Origin: Alphaproteobacteria bacterium
Lineage (GTDB): Bacteria; Pseudomonadota; Alphaproteobacteria; TMED109
Direction of reading: 5' to 3'
DNA length: 33,398 nt
Assembly: GCA_021296265.1 (NCBI GenBank)
Contig: JAGWAT010000016.1
Location: forward strand, 1 to 33,398
Below the pieces are notes generated by a model, which saw nothing but the letters and a program-made list of their open reading frames with translations, ran no database searches and was not told where the DNA came from. This document shows, one piece after another, positions 24,896 to 32,097 of the stretch (the first letter of the stretch is position 1; each line of letters starts with the position of its first letter). The translations under genes were made by a program, and so were the position numbers.

Positions 24896-26274
24896 GGACT
24901 TCCTCCGAATGTCATGCTGCCCCCTTCCAATATCCGGTGAGGGTCGAACACCTGCTTCCATCCGATACCTGTTTCGAGGATCTCTCCGTAGTGCTCCTGC
25001 CATTGCCGATGCCCGTAGCCCACCCCGCCCGAGAGATAGCTCTTGCCTCCGATTGCGACGAGAAACTTTGTGATGTCTCTCAATCTTGCCGCCAGTGCGT
25101 TCGCTTTTTCGACATCGTCCAGCACAGCAAGGATTGAGTACGAGATCATGTGCTCCTCCTTGGGATGCATAAAAAACGGGGCGTCGACCGAGTTTGTTGC
25201 GATCGGATATATCCCAGTCCAGCTTCGCGGTGCCCGCGGAATCTCGACCGGGTCTAGCCAGGGCTGGGCGAGCACTGTGTGCAGGGTTTCCCACGGTAGG
25301 AACCAATCGCGCCACGGGTGGTAATGCGTCGGCCGGAAACCCCATGTTGGGAACATGCCGGCATGACCGACATCGGCCGTGTCCCAGACAATCGCCATGC
25401 TGTCGTACCCCAAACCGGACAGCATCTTCCCGTGATCCAGGTCATCGTCGTATTCGGCCGCAGCGCGCAGCACAATTTGTCGGTCGTGAGCCCGCATCTC
25501 CGCTCGCAGATGGTCGAAGCGGCCTTCTTTAACGAGTTCCTTGAGGTCACTGGCGAAGCGCTCGAAATCACGGTAGCGGAACTCATATTGCCGATGTCTT
25601 CTCCCCGCCTTTCGCAGCCGGATCCAAGCTTCGGTGATGACGCCGAAGTGCCCTTGGCCGCCTCTCACGGCATTGAAGAGGTCCGCATTCGTGTCGCGCG
25701 AACAGCGAACACGCTCGCCGGTGCCGACCACCACCTCAAGCTGCTCAACTTGTCCGATCTGTAGCCCGTAGCGGTGTGAGGTGGTTCCCAGCCCAGCGGA
25801 AGATAGCGTGCCGCCCACTGTCACCTCGGTCGCATCCGTGAGTACCCGCGGCAAGTGACCGGTGCCACTCAGCGCAGCCACGACCTTGATCCATGTCGCC
25901 CCGCCTTGTGCGCGCACCAGTCCCTGACCTAGGGGCCTGACTTGGTTGAGCCGCCTCGTGTCCAGCGCCACGCCGCCGTCCGTGAGGCATTGCCCGCCCT
26001 GGGAGTGGCCTCCTCCACGAATGGCCACCCGGACACTCTCACGCGCAGCCCACCGGATGACACTCGATACGTCCTCGGCGCTCTCCGGAGTCGCCACCGC
26101 TCCCGGCATCCTCCTGATCATTCCCCCGAAGTCGCGAGAACATACCTTCCTGTGTTGTAGATCTCTGCTAATTCGCGGTACGGGGCTTCGTTCAATCATT
26201 CTAGGCGCATTCCATGCCTGCCCCTGCGTCTCGATACGGGCACCTGCTATATCGGATGGGTGGGCCTCTTTCAT
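24892..26274 (-). CDS. cytokinin-dehydrogenase-like FAD-linked oxidoreductase (VAO/PCMH family)
   Basis: A 460-residue flavoprotein of the vanillyl-alcohol-oxidase fold. The FAD domain has RGGGHSQGGQ with H90, the residue that carries covalent FAD in this family, and VTVGGTLSSAGLG (151-163) and ADLFNAVRGGQGHFGVITEA. The block LTDATEVTVGGTLSSAG matches cytokinin dehydrogenases closely in spacing, including an Asp (D147) at the place of their catalytic Asp. The cysteine used for a second covalent FAD bond in berberine-bridge enzymes is absent. The C-terminus (VFDPHRILEGG) is also typical. Such enzymes oxidise C-N or C-O bonds. Here it is coupled by ATGA overlaps to the methyltransferase downstream and to the remnant transporter upstream. 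A role in oxidising azolines or another peptide bond is inferred, not shown. Confidence 0.87.
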   Translation of the reverse strand: MKEAHPSDIAGARIETQGQAWNAPRMIERSPVPRISRDLQHRKVCSRDFGGMIRRMPGAVATPESAEDVSSVIRWAARESVRVAIRGGGHSQGGQCLTDGGVALDTRRLNQVRPLGQGLVRAQGGATWIKVVAALSGTGHLPRVLTDATEVTVGGTLSSAGLGTTSHRYGLQIGQVEQLEVVVGTGERVRCSRDTNADLFNAVRGGQGHFGVITEAWIRLRKAGRRHRQYEFRYRDFERFASDLKELVKEGRFDHLRAEMRAHDRQIVLRAAAEYDDDLDHGKMLSGLGYDSMAIVWDTADVGHAGMFPTWGFRPTHYHPWRDWFLPWETLHTVLAQPWLDPVEIPRAPRSWTGIYPIATNSVDAPFFMHPKEEHMISYSILAVLDDVEKANALAARLRDITKFLVAIGGKSYLSGGVGYGHRQWQEHYGEILETGIGWKQVFDPHRILEGGSMTFGGSP

Positions 26275-27051
26275 TTGCGCAATTTCGGCAGGTTTCGAGT
26301 GCCCATCAGCGGGGCCTGCGGGAGCGCGAAGTCGGCGAGAATCGCGAAAGCGACGACCGCGGTGAGCAGTTCCAGTTTGCTCGGTGGAAATGAACGCCGA
26401 TGCGGCCCCTCGGTCCCGGTGGCAAGACGTTGCAGGAACTGACCACCTTAAAACCCTAACCGTTCAATCTACGGCAGCCAATTCCTTCACCGCATTGACC
26501 ACTCTGACACTGTCGTTGTTGGCAGCCGTCTACCGGAAGCTCGCGAGTGACCTGATCCGCGTTGAATACGACGTCACCTACGTGCCTTCGCTCAGCTAGA
26601 CCGGCAGCTTGGAGGTCTTGTTCCGATGTGGCGCTGCCATCGTCGAGAACGATCATGAAGATAACGATGTCGACCTTTTTGCGCGAGTTCGCTCGTGACA
26701 GTGACTCAAAGGCCAGGAAGTCGGGATTGTCCTTGCTCAAGTATATGCGGTGGTGAGTGGGAGGCTTGAGAAATAGGGCCCTTTGGCGAACAGCAGAACC
26801 CGGCGGCGGCCATGACCCATCAGTGACAGGCAACCCGCCCATTCCGCCCACTGCAACCATAAGCTCAGCAAGGTGCAATCGTGTCTGCCTGCAATTGCCA
26901 CTACAGCAACGCGGAATTGTCACCCACACACAGCATCGCTCAGTGTGGTACGCGGCGGCAGCAACGCCTTTGGTCCCATGGCCGACAATAAAGGCAACCC
27001 ACGACGCAAGCGCGTTACCCACGCCCCGCTTCGTGGGCCGCCTTCCGCCAT
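26271..27051 (-). pseudogene. decayed RND/MMPL-family transporter with internal deletion
   Basis: Fragments in different frames match the intact RND transporter at 28092-30449. N-terminal start: ATG at 27051 with MAEGGPRSGAWVTRLRRGLPLL, preceded by GAGGAA. Then LFLKPPTHHRIYLSKDNPDFLAFESLS and IVIFMIVLDDGSATSEQ (about 26610-26780) align with residues 43-93 of the intact protein. DSVRVVNAVKELAAVD (near 26470) aligns with its DGSVSAVNVTVELPE. After about 26450 the frame SFPPSKLELLTAVVAFAILADFALP gives the last membrane helix (intact: VGLLTAMIIGCALLADLVLLP) and runs to a TGA at 26273-26271 that overlaps the oxidoreductase ATG as ATGA. About 500 central codons are missing and several frameshifts are present. 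It was evidently once the second gene of the precursor operon. Confidence 0.82.
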
Positions 27052-27102
27052 CTCAAGTAGTTCCTCGCCAGTACTTTCGGCACACGAAGTGAGAAGTTTG
27101 TT

Positions 27103-27378
27103 TCAGAAGCAGCAACAGAGGCCAGCCGAGATCGCTTCAAGCTGCTCTTCGTCTAGGTTTGATCCGGGCGGCAGCGCCAAATGGATGGTTCGCATGTCGC
27201 TCTCGTGGACCTCGATGTTGACATTACCCGGAAGGTCGATACCAAACTCCTTGTTGATTGTGGCTTTAGGGTCAGCAACCAACTGGCTCCGGAACTCCAA
27301 GTCGTCCATCGCCTTCTGCGTGAGGTGGACACGCATCTCTTCAGCCGACCTGATGGCCGAATCCATGAACGCGCTCAT
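27103..27378 (-). CDS. NHLP (nitrile hydratase-like leader) RiPP precursor peptide, core -LCCCF
   Basis: A 91-residue precursor. The leader resembles the nitrile hydratase alpha-subunit N-terminus, as in the NHLP family: FRSQLVADPKATINKEFGIDLPGNVNIEVHESD is followed by TIHLALPP, the usual conserved core of such leaders. It ends DEEQLEAISAGLCCCF. Small residues SAG (84-86) form the likely C39 cleavage site, leaving LCCCF with three adjacent cysteines as cyclodehydratase targets. ATG at 27378 is chosen because AAGGGAGAG lies just upstream; the in-frame GTG at 27405 would place that Shine-Dalgarno inside the gene. First gene of the minus-strand precursor - (transporter remnant) - oxidoreductase - methyltransferase order. 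The family is well supported; cleavage site and modifications are inferred. Confidence 0.92.
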   Translation of the reverse strand: MSAFMDSAIRSAEEMRVHLTQKAMDDLEFRSQLVADPKATINKEFGIDLPGNVNIEVHESDMRTIHLALPPGSNLDEEQLEAISAGLCCCF

Positions 27379-28091
27379 AAGATCTCTCCCTTCTTCAACG
27401 GTCACAACCGTGGGAAGCTATGATGTTCGGCGAAGTGTGCCGGATACGCTACTTATACACGAGTGAGCAATCTCATGCTTATACTTTTTTCTAGTAGTAA
27501 TATTGGAAAATTTGATGCATAGGGTTTGCTGCGCATGGGGTACGATCGGGCTGACGTGGCGCCCACTATCCTAAATTGATGCACGTGACGCATGTCCCCT
27601 GTGAAAACAGACCTCTGCAACGTGTGCTGGCCGGACAACGGGCGTAGGCAGGGGCGAACCGGGACATCGCAGCCGGGCAATCCCCGCGACGGCCGACGGC
27701 CAAGTGAATTGTGGCAACCGTGCGCATCGAAAGAGCGAGAGTTAGGATCAAGGCTTCGGACAATCTCCAGATCAAGATGTATGAGCGTGACACGCAGAAT
27801 GCTGATCCCTGAGATCCGCCGGACTGGGTGTTGGCTGGAGGACGTCATGGGGCGGTCGCTGCTGATCAATGTTGCTGTGGAATTTGATGTAGTTTGTTTT
27901 CCTGGACACGCTACGACTGGACCTTGGACGGCTACATCGCATGAGAGTTGCTGGCACGTGCGGCAAATGCTGACGCTACACGCTTTGAGATGCGGCTTAC
28001 CGTGCCGACACCGGATTTCGGCATAGCGGTTCCGTTTGATCGAAAATGGGCGGTGGTGGCTCTTGGGCCAACAGCGAGAGTGGCTGCGATC
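27379..28091. other. divergent promoter region between precursor and RND transporter
   Basis: About 710 bp. The first 190 bases upstream of the precursor include an AT-rich block (27450-27515) with two minus-strand TATAAG hexamers (27452-27457 and 27478-27483), a plausible promoter zone, though no clear -35 box was found. The rest, up to 28091, has only overlapping frames (27592-28026 +, 27453-27869 -) without family resemblance. The open frame of the transporter runs back to 27948, but that extension looks non-coding. Confidence 0.45.
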
Positions 28092-30449
28092 ATGGCTGAT
28101 AAACCCGACGTCCTGGCTCCGAGTTTCGAGGCACGATACGCTCGGTGGGTAGTCGCCGCTCGCTGGCCCGTTATCGCAGCCAGTATTATTGTGGTTCTGC
28201 TGGCAGGTACCGGCGGCCTGTTCTTAAAGTTTTCTACCAACTACCGGATATTCTTCAACGCAGACAATCCCGAATTGTTGGCGTATGAAGCATTAGAACA
28301 TACTTACGGAAAGACTGACAACATCCTCTTCATGATCGTTCCGGAAGGTGGCGATGCCACGTCGGAACAGGCGCTTTCAGCTTCAGTCTGGCTGACCGAG
28401 CGTGCTTGGAAAACCCCATATTCGAAGCGCGTCGATTCACTGGCCAACTTCCCGCACACTACGGCAGATGGGGATGAATTGTCTGTGCGCGACCTTGTGG
28501 CCCCCGGGCAGTTGGGCCAAGAACGGGCGCGCAATTGGATCCGTGAGACGGCATTGGCTGACCCCCGTCTCTTAGGGAGTCTCTTGGCTCGGGACGGCAG
28601 TGTGAGCGCTGTCAATGTGACCGTCGAACTACCCGAAGAAAATCAGGCAATTCGAGTGCCTGAGGTCGCCGCATTTGCAGATACAGTGGCTGCGGAAGCG
28701 AAGGAACGGTTTCCGGGCATTGGTTTCCGTGTGGTTGGATCAGTGATGATTAACCACACTTTTTCGGAGGCGTCGGTAAATAGTCAGAAAATCTTCCTGC
28801 CCGCAAGCCTCGGAATTATGGCCCTGATTCTAGGGATCCTTACTCGGAGTATCACGGGCGTGGGGACGACAGGGCTGGTAATCGTCTTTTCAATCATCGC
28901 CTCGATGGGACTCGGGGGCTGGGTAGGTCTTCCTTTCACACCCCCTACCGCCCCGGCTCCGACCATCGTATTGATGATAGTGGTGGCCAACTGTGTGCAT
29001 CTGCTGGTTGCCTTACGGCAGCGCTTGCGTGTCGGTGATGACAAGCGCGCGGCTGTCATTGAAGCGGTCAGGCTCAACCTGTATCCAATCTTTCTCGCCA
29101 GCCTGACCACGGCACTTGGCTTCTTGAGTATGAATTTTTCCGAGGTGCCGCCTTACCGCGACCTTGGAAACTTTGTGGCATTTGGGATCGGCGCTTCCTT
29201 CCTGCTTTCGATCACCTTTCTTCCGGCGTTGCTATCACTGCTGCCAGTGCGGGCGCCGGTGGCCAAGCGACGGGAAAAGCTGGCGGTGGAAGCCATCGCG
29301 GAATTTGTCATTCGGCGCCGGAAGGTATTGCTGTTGGGATCAGTTCCGGTTGTGTTGGCCCTGCTGGCAGCCATCCCGCGCAACGAACTAAACGACGTGC
29401 TGGTTCACTTCTTCGATGAGACCACGGAGTTCCGCCAGAACACTGATTTCTTGGATCAGCGGTTGAGTGGGAACACACAGTTCGAATACTCGTTGGCGGC
29501 GTCCGGACCGGGCGATGTCATCGAGCCCGCCTTTCTTGCTGACGTGGCGAACTTCGCTGAGTGGTACCGCGAACAACCGGAAACACGGCACGTCGAAGTC
29601 ATCACCGATACTTTCCGGCAGCTCAACAAGAGCATGCACGGGGACGATCCCGCGGCCTACGATCTTCCAGCTAACCGGGAACTCGCCGCACAATACCTGC
29701 TGCTCTACGAGCTCTCCCTTCCGCAGGGACTCGACCTCAACCACCGGATTGACCTTGGGCATTCCGCGACGCGGATGACTGTTACGACGCGGACGCTCTC
29801 CTCGCAGGCTGTCCTTGATTTGAACGACCGCGCAGAGGCTTGGCTGCAAGTTAACGCACCCCATATTGTAAACGTGGACAGCTCAGGCCCAGCACTCTTG
29901 TTCGGACACATCGGTCAGCGGAACATTCGAGCGATGCTGCTCGGTACAGGGATGGCGCTGTTGGGCATTTCAGCTGTGCTTCTTGTCGCATTGCGATCGC
30001 TCCGCCTGGGCTTGGTGAGCCTTGTGCCCAATTTCGTTCCCGCAATAATGGGATTTGGCATCTGGGGCTTGGCAGTGGGACAGGTGGGGCTCGCGCTGTC
30101 GGTGGTGGTGGCCATGACAATTGGAATCGTGGTCGACGACACGGTTCACTTTCTCAGCAAATACCTACGCGCGCGGCGTGAGCACCACTGCACGCCAGAG
30201 GACGCAGTACGTTACGCGTTCCAGACGGCGGGGCAGGCGCTTGTCACGACTACGATTGTGCTAATTGCGGGCTTCCTGATTCTGGTCTTCTCGCCATTTA
30301 TTCCCACTGCTCAAGTTGGTTTGCTCACGGCAATGATCATTGGGTGTGCGTTACTTGCCGATCTGGTGCTCCTGCCGACGCTGCTCATGACCATTGATCG
30401 CGGTTCTCAGGTTGCGGGAAGGCTTCGACGTAGTCCCAGGGGACACTGA
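28092..30449 (+). CDS. RND superfamily / MMPL-type transporter
   Basis: A 785-residue inner-membrane permease with the duplicated RND/MMPL layout. The first helix is at residues about 24-44 (WPVIAASIIVVLLAGTGGLFL), a large periplasmic loop follows (STNYRIFFNADNPELLAYEALE onward), then five or so helices with the acidic and small-residue motifs typical of MMPL (IMALILGILTRS, MSMNFSEVPPYRDLG). A second half repeats the pattern and ends FIPTAQVGLLTAMIIGCALLADLVLLP. Members export lipids, hopanoids or small hydrophobic compounds by proton motive force; the substrate here is unknown. ATG at 28092 (MADKPDVLAP) is chosen because the equivalent start exists in the decayed homologue (MAEGG...); the Shine-Dalgarno is weak. 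Its placement next to the precursor suggests product export or self-protection. Confidence 0.88.
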   Translation: MADKPDVLAPSFEARYARWVVAARWPVIAASIIVVLLAGTGGLFLKFSTNYRIFFNADNPELLAYEALEHTYGKTDNILFMIVPEGGDATSEQALSASVWLTERAWKTPYSKRVDSLANFPHTTADGDELSVRDLVAPGQLGQERARNWIRETALADPRLLGSLLARDGSVSAVNVTVELPEENQAIRVPEVAAFADTVAAEAKERFPGIGFRVVGSVMINHTFSEASVNSQKIFLPASLGIMALILGILTRSITGVGTTGLVIVFSIIASMGLGGWVGLPFTPPTAPAPTIVLMIVVANCVHLLVALRQRLRVGDDKRAAVIEAVRLNLYPIFLASLTTALGFLSMNFSEVPPYRDLGNFVAFGIGASFLLSITFLPALLSLLPVRAPVAKRREKLAVEAIAEFVIRRRKVLLLGSVPVVLALLAAIPRNELNDVLVHFFDETTEFRQNTDFLDQRLSGNTQFEYSLAASGPGDVIEPAFLADVANFAEWYREQPETRHVEVITDTFRQLNKSMHGDDPAAYDLPANRELAAQYLLLYELSLPQGLDLNHRIDLGHSATRMTVTTRTLSSQAVLDLNDRAEAWLQVNAPHIVNVDSSGPALLFGHIGQRNIRAMLLGTGMALLGISAVLLVALRSLRLGLVSLVPNFVPAIMGFGIWGLAVGQVGLALSVVVAMTIGIVVDDTVHFLSKYLRARREHHCTPEDAVRYAFQTAGQALVTTTIVLIAGFLILVFSPFIPTAQVGLLTAMIIGCALLADLVLLPTLLMTIDRGSQVAGRLRRSPRGH

Positions 30450-30776
30450 AACATAGCGTGGATACCGGGGGATCGGAAGCACGCCCAGCGGCGGTTCGCA
30501 TTGGGCAGAACAGCGATGGCGCACGCTACGTTGCATTCAATTCGAATAAGGCGGGGATTGCGCCAGATCAGTCGGTGGGGGCGCACGAGCCGATCAGAGG
30601 CGTGCTACCCGCATTTGGTGAACCGAATGGCTGGCAGCACCGGGCAAAGGCGGTGTCGGGAGACCGGCGCCTCCTTGTCAGCGCTGGCGAATCAATCATC
30701 CCGAGGTAACGTGTGCGTGGTGCGCGTGCCGCCGGCTGGTTTGGATCCAGGTCGATATCTGCGCGGGAGAGGACGT
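30450..30776. other. upstream region of pcaHGB
   Basis: About 330 bp between the transporter stop and pcaH. I see no gene and no clear PcaQ-type or other operator. The in-frame extension of pcaH back to 30501 is not supported by a ribosome-binding site. Confidence 0.45.
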
Positions 30777-31472
30777 ATGCCCACCAGGAAGTTGATTGCA
30801 TCAAGCCACCCGCCGTATCGACATCGGGACTACGTATCAACCCGCTTACGGGCGCCGGAGCAGCCACTGCTTCGAGTCCCGCAGTTCTTCCCAGATCGTG
30901 CAGGCCCGCCTATCGGCAGCACAATGCTGGCTCCGGTCGATGCAGACCTCACGAAGAACGGGCGCTGCAATGGCGAGCCGGTCGGCGAGCGGATCATTGT
31001 TGCCGGTCGAATTGTTGACCAGAAAGGCCGGCCGCTTCCCCGGGCACTGGTCGAGATCTGGCAAGCAAACGCCGCCGGCCGGTACACCCAGCCAACCGAT
31101 CAACACGACGCCCCGCTCGACCCGAACTTTCTCGGCGCTGGGCGTTGCGAGTCTGATGCGTCCGGACGTTACAGTTTTCGCACAATCAAGCCAGGCGCGT
31201 ACCCCTGGCAGAACCATCCCAATGCTTGGCGGCCCAATCACATTCATCTATCGCTGTTCGGATCGGGTTGCGGTTCCCGGCTGGTGACTCAGCTGTACTT
31301 CCCCGGCGATCCGCTTCTCACGCTGGATCCCATCTTCAACAGCGTGCCCGCAGGTGCCCGCGACCTGTTGGTCGCGCAGTTCGACCTCGATCGGACCGAA
31401 CCTGGCATCGCCCTCGCTTACCGGTTTGACATTGTCTTGCGTGGCCCCAGGGCGACGCCGCGGGAAGCTTAG
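30777..31472 (+). CDS. pcaH: protocatechuate 3,4-dioxygenase beta subunit
   Basis: Catalytic, iron-carrying subunit of the enzyme that cleaves protocatechuate between its hydroxyls to 3-carboxy-cis,cis-muconate. It is 231 residues, the usual length. The Fe(III) ligands are visible: Tyr in AGRYTQPTDQHD, Tyr in PGAYPWQNHPNAWRPNHIHL, and the two His of NHIH in the same segment. The family start-of-domain GERIIVAGRIVDQKGRPLPRALVEIWQANAAGRY is intact. ATG at 30777 has GGAGAGG at 30766-30772. pcaG begins seven bases after the stop, so the subunits are co-expressed. Confidence 0.96.
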   Translation: MPTRKLIASSHPPYRHRDYVSTRLRAPEQPLLRVPQFFPDRAGPPIGSTMLAPVDADLTKNGRCNGEPVGERIIVAGRIVDQKGRPLPRALVEIWQANAAGRYTQPTDQHDAPLDPNFLGAGRCESDASGRYSFRTIKPGAYPWQNHPNAWRPNHIHLSLFGSGCGSRLVTQLYFPGDPLLTLDPIFNSVPAGARDLLVAQFDLDRTEPGIALAYRFDIVLRGPRATPREA

Positions 31473-31479
31473 GGTCAGG

Positions 31480-32076
31480 ATGCTGCGGCAGACCCCTTCC
31501 CAGACGATCGGGCCGTTCTTTGGTTTCGGCCTCGTGCCGGCCCAGTACGGATTTGCGGGCGCCGCCATCGGCAGCGGAACCATGGTGACGGACCAAGTTG
31601 CAGGCCAACGCATCCGCATCACCGGGCAGGTGTTTGACGGTGCGGGAATGGTGGTTCCGGATGCCCTCATCGAAGTTTGGCAGGCCGATGCGGCGGGACG
31701 TTACGGCGGTCCTGCGCAGGAGCCGCAGGCCGGATCCCCCGACGCGGCATTCACCGGGTTTGGCAGGGTGGGTACGGGCGCAAAACCTGACGCCCGGTTT
31801 GTGTTCGAGACGATCAAGCCGGGCAGTGTCGACGCCCTTCAAGCTCCGCACTTGCACGTGACGCTCTTCATGCGCGGATTGCTGCGCCACGTCTGCACGC
31901 GCATCTACTTCTCTGACGAACGCGAGGCGAACCTACGGGATCCGGTTCTTCGCGCAGTGCCCCACGACCGGAGAGACACCTTGATCGCATGGCGCGACGA
32001 AACGTCGGCCTTCCAGACGTATAGTTTCGACATCCACATGCAGGGGGAACGCGAGACTGTCTTCTTCGATGTCTGA
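31480..32076 (+). CDS. pcaG: protocatechuate 3,4-dioxygenase alpha subunit
   Basis: The 198-residue alpha subunit, which shares the fold of PcaH but does not carry the iron. It begins TPSQTIGPFFGFGL, a hallmark of the alpha chain, followed by GQVFDGAGMVVPDALIEVWQADAAGRY, FETIKPGSV, PHLHVTLFMRGLLRHVCTRIYF and a C-terminal TYSFDIHMQGERETVFFDV. As expected for the alpha subunit, the HIH of PcaH is replaced here (PHLHV). ATG at 31480. pcaB follows in the same frame with its GTG at 32098, 21 bases after the TGA. Confidence 0.95.
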   Translation: MLRQTPSQTIGPFFGFGLVPAQYGFAGAAIGSGTMVTDQVAGQRIRITGQVFDGAGMVVPDALIEVWQADAAGRYGGPAQEPQAGSPDAAFTGFGRVGTGAKPDARFVFETIKPGSVDALQAPHLHVTLFMRGLLRHVCTRIYFSDEREANLRDPVLRAVPHDRRDTLIAWRDETSAFQTYSFDIHMQGERETVFFDV

Positions 32077-32097
32077 TCTTCGTGCAACGACGCCCGC

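Noticed and set aside
26384-26599. A plus-strand frame of 71 codons over the transporter remnant.
   Set aside because: The opposite strand explains this DNA as the decayed RND gene.
27592-28026. A 144-codon plus-strand frame upstream of the RND transporter.
   Set aside because: Cys/Arg-rich translation without family resemblance, overlapped by equally long minus-strand frames and by the transporter's extended frame.
27948-28091. N-terminal extension of the RND transporter to 27948.
   Set aside because: The extension is unlike MMPL N-termini, and the start at 28092 agrees with the start seen in the decayed homologue.
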